A stretch of DNA of 64,000 nucleotides from Euryodendron excelsum (Eukaryota; Streptophyta; Magnoliopsida; Ericales; Pentaphylacaceae): assembly GCA_033060915.1 (NCBI GenBank), contig CM065380.1:50422001-50486000 (forward strand), read 5' to 3'. Shown piece by piece: positions 61,559-64,000 of the stretch. A program made the translations under genes and the position numbers. Below the pieces are notes generated by a model. That model was given only the letters and a program-made list of their open reading frames with translations, was not told the DNA's origin and searched no databases. The first letter of the stretch is position 1; each line of letters starts with the position of its first letter.

Positions 61559-61786
61559 GTTTGTCGGGGGCTGTTAGAGAATATACTGCATATATTCTGT
61601 CAAAGAATATATTTTGTATATTATAGGTTGATTTGTTAGTGATTTCATTTCCCTTATTCTATGTTTTCTTAACTTATGCCTTCCTAGTTTAGGTCTCCTA
61701 GAGTTGTATATATACATAATGTATCATGTACATTCTACAAGTCATTCAATGCAATATAGAGAATTCTCTTGCTCTCTCTCTTAACA

Positions 61787-64000
61787 CTCTCATAGAGTTT
61801 TGACAATAACTACTGTTTTACCATGGCTCTGCCTAGCGCCAATGGGAAATTCAATATAGTAGCTGTGATAAAATACATTGCACAGTTGCTATAACATATT
61901 TTATTACACGTGTGTATGTGAAACCGTATTGTTTATTTGGCGTTTGATAACTTTGTCAGTTCTTTGTACAAAAATATTTTTATTTTAAAAAATAAATAAA
62001 TATAGAACATGTTTAATATAAACTGATGTGGATTTTTTTACAAACAAAAAAGAAAAGAGTCTCGTACTATTTGGTGGGTGAGTTGTGACGTCGAGTAATG
62101 GTGGGTGGATGGGTATGGGTGTACTGGCTGGCAGTGGCATGGGTGGATGGTACTGAGTGACGAGTGGTGACAATGAGCAGTGGTGAGCACTGGCAGTGAG
62201 AGATAGCGGTGGTGGTTGATAGCGGTGAGTGATGGTGTGGTGGGTGGTGCTAATTGGTTGTGGTGATGAATGAGTGGGTAGGTAGTGGCAGTGTTCGAAG
62301 CAATGGTGGTGTGGCAATAAATGAGAGAGAGAGAGAGAGAGAGAGGATCCATATTGTCATAGGAAATGCTATTCTTTTAGAAAATCTGTACAGAAAATAC
62401 CACCATAATGATATGGCAATGGAATTATTGTAATTAAGAATCGATGTTTTGTTTGAAAGTAAATGATAGTTATCCAACCACATCATTCTGATAATAAATT
62501 CTGTATAAATTTTTCTGTGTATAGGATTACCCTATTTACATTTGTGCTAAATGCCAAAAAAAAATCGACAACAAAGACGTGAGCAAACATTTTTTTTAAT
62601 TTTTATATCCCTTTGGAGAGCATGTGCTTCTGAAACTATACAAATACGCCTACTGTAAAAGGAGTCAAATTTCTCAACGCTAAGGTGAACACATGTACAA
62701 CTGTTAGGTACCACCAATCGAATTAGGTAGTTAGCTAGCGCCCTTTGTTCATCGATAAGATATCCCAGTTCGAGTTTGAATGTTGAGATTCAATACATTG
62801 GAATATTGGATGATTACAAATGCCCAATTCAGAAAGTTACTCATACCAACAAAAAAAAATTTTGCTATAGGCACATCTTCTACTAATTACTTTTTCAAGC
62901 TCATAAAGAGTCACCACAAGAGAGTGTGATAAGATATTAAATTTGAATTCTCATGCTTAATATAAGAACCAGCTATTATAGTTGATTCATACCCAAGTTA
63001 ACTTGTTATGGTCATCGCTATTTTTCTTTCATCCTTGGATAGTTTTCAAAATTTATCCAACCTAAGCTGGGCTCGAAACAATGGTACATTACATCTTGTA
63101 ATCTTCTTCCCCAAAATCTTCCAATTCAACGGGTTTTATCTGTAGGTTTATATCATTTCACAATTCAGCCTCTCAAATAGTTTTGAATATTGTAAAAAGA
63201 GTAATGACATATACAACATAATTTCCCTACATAATGCCACGGCTGATCTGGGTTCTTTCACTTTGAAACAAAAAAAAAAAAACAAAAAAAGTTCATCGAA
63301 GTATCTAGCTTATAATTGCAAAATGCAACTACTAGGTATTCCGGTTGGAGATTCCATGAAGATTAATTCTCGTATATTTCGATGTAAAAACTATCAGGTA
63401 CAACGTAAATTTTGCAGGGAACAACTCTGTGGTATTAGTAAATTTAACATTAGTTGCTCTGCTAGGTACGTTAGTCAGATTTTAAAGGAATGCCATCCTC
63501 AAAAAAATGACAATTTATAAATTGAAAAAGTTTTATTCTTACTAAAGTTTTATATAGAAAACTCCACTATAGTTATATGACATTGATGTTTTCAAAATTA
63601 TGAGCTAAAAAACTTAATGTCTTAGTCTCAAATGAAAATATCACAAATAGCCACATCATTCTTTATATATATATATATATATATTCACAGAAAAAACATC
63701 CTAAACGAATATATCCCAAGCAAGGAGCATTGGAAAAGAATTCCCTGCTAGCTCATGCAAATTTTTTGTTTTGTTTTGGGATTGGCATGCTTATTTTGGT
63801 GACCTACTAGTTTTTGCCGTTCTTAGGTTTTTGGGGATTGTATGGCAGATACCTTCAACTGTATAATGGTAGGTAACAGCTAGCCCAGCCTCATCCACTG
63901 CATCTCATATTGTCATTTATGATTCTTTTGACTGAGAGTTGCAACTTGCAAGTTGGGTGACCTCCAAAAACTCCAAAACGCTTGAGGATATTTGAAGTTT
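61787..64000. other. right flank, no gene seen
   Basis: Begins with sequence that continues the repeat broken by the Copia element. 62060-62300 is rich in TGG/GTGG words without a regular period. A (GA)n tract lies at 62321-62344. 62355-62535 has weak inverted ends (AAATCTGTACAGAAAA / TTCTGTATAAATTTTTCTG) and may be a MITE. An 85-codon plus-strand frame at 63263-63520 has no family likeness and starts in a poly-A run. Confidence 0.45.

Larger units (their letters stand above)
52814..61786 (+). mobile_element. Ty1/copia LTR retrotransposon with two later insertions in its left LTR
   Basis: The right LTR (61572-61786) and the left LTR (52814-56787, in three pieces) both start TGTTAGAGAATATACTGC and share TAGGTTGATTTGTTAGTG, TTTAGGTCTCCTAGA and AAGTCATTCAAT. 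The left LTR is 52814-52862, about 55222-55372 and 56678-56787; the gaps are separate insertions. TGGTATCATAGCC (56788) is the Met-tRNA primer site and a CGGGGGC polypurine run precedes the right LTR. Flanks CTCTT (52809-52813) and CTCTC (61787-61791) are a 4-of-5 target-site duplication. The interior order gag, protease, integrase, reverse transcriptase, RNase H defines Ty1/copia. It is degenerate and presumed immobile. Confidence 0.9.

Noticed and set aside
62038..62352. His/Pro/Ser/Thr-rich minus-strand frames of about 100 codons
   Set aside because: Translation of TGG/GTGG-rich low-complexity DNA; no start context or family.
1..64000. CRISPR arrays, bacterial operons, riboswitches or integrons
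   Set aside because: The window is plant nuclear DNA; regularly spaced repeats here are microsatellites, a minisatellite and transposon ends, with no spacer pattern.

Overview
The window is nuclear DNA from a flowering plant. Genes have GT-AG introns, intergenic DNA is AT-rich, (GA)n/(CT)n and (AT)n microsatellites are frequent, and plant transposable elements of every major class are present. Protein likeness fits a dicot or early-diverging angiosperm with long introns; I cannot name the species from sequence alone. Four host protein genes can be reconstructed exon by exon. The rest is transposon-derived or shows no gene.

Layout. 1-1137 (-) is the broken 5' part of a Mutator-like (MULE) transposase gene cut by the window edge. 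3472-5853 (+) is an intact, spliced, domesticated MULE transposase of the MUSTANG-B type (PB1 + MuDR + MULE + SWIM + AT-hook + zinc knuckle). 5854-12430 shows no convincing gene. 13024-14685 (+) is a single-coding-exon Golgi-type membrane protein resembling plant O-fucosyltransferase-like proteins. 15862-17958 (-) is a seven-exon LONELY GUY (LOG) cytokinin-activating enzyme, convergent with it. 18462-19183 is a fold-back repeat. 21688-42269 (-) is one eight-exon gene of 20.6 kb for a plastid alpha/beta hydrolase of the chlorophyll dephytylase (CLD1) type; its introns hold MITEs, a solo LTR, LINE debris and an LTR element nested in a TIR element.

42270-64000 is almost entirely transposon territory: a LINE-like insertion with a 10-bp target-site duplication, an L1-type LINE remnant, a giant Tat/Ogre-like LTR-like block (48191-52362), and a 9-kb Ty1/copia element (52814-61786) whose left LTR was later hit by a 2.4-kb TIR element carrying a dead Myb/SANT-like gene and by a 1.3-kb solo LTR. 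Several insertions are proven by target-site duplications read directly from the sequence.

The host genes do not form a pathway. LOG makes active cytokinin, CLD1 removes phytol from chlorophyll in the plastid, the Golgi protein probably acts in glycosylation, and the MUSTANG protein is a probable DNA-binding regulator. No new multi-gene system was found. The most unusual signals are (CT)n tracts placed right after 5' splice sites in four introns of three genes, the nested insertions, and a transposon gene in which Trp codons have become stops.
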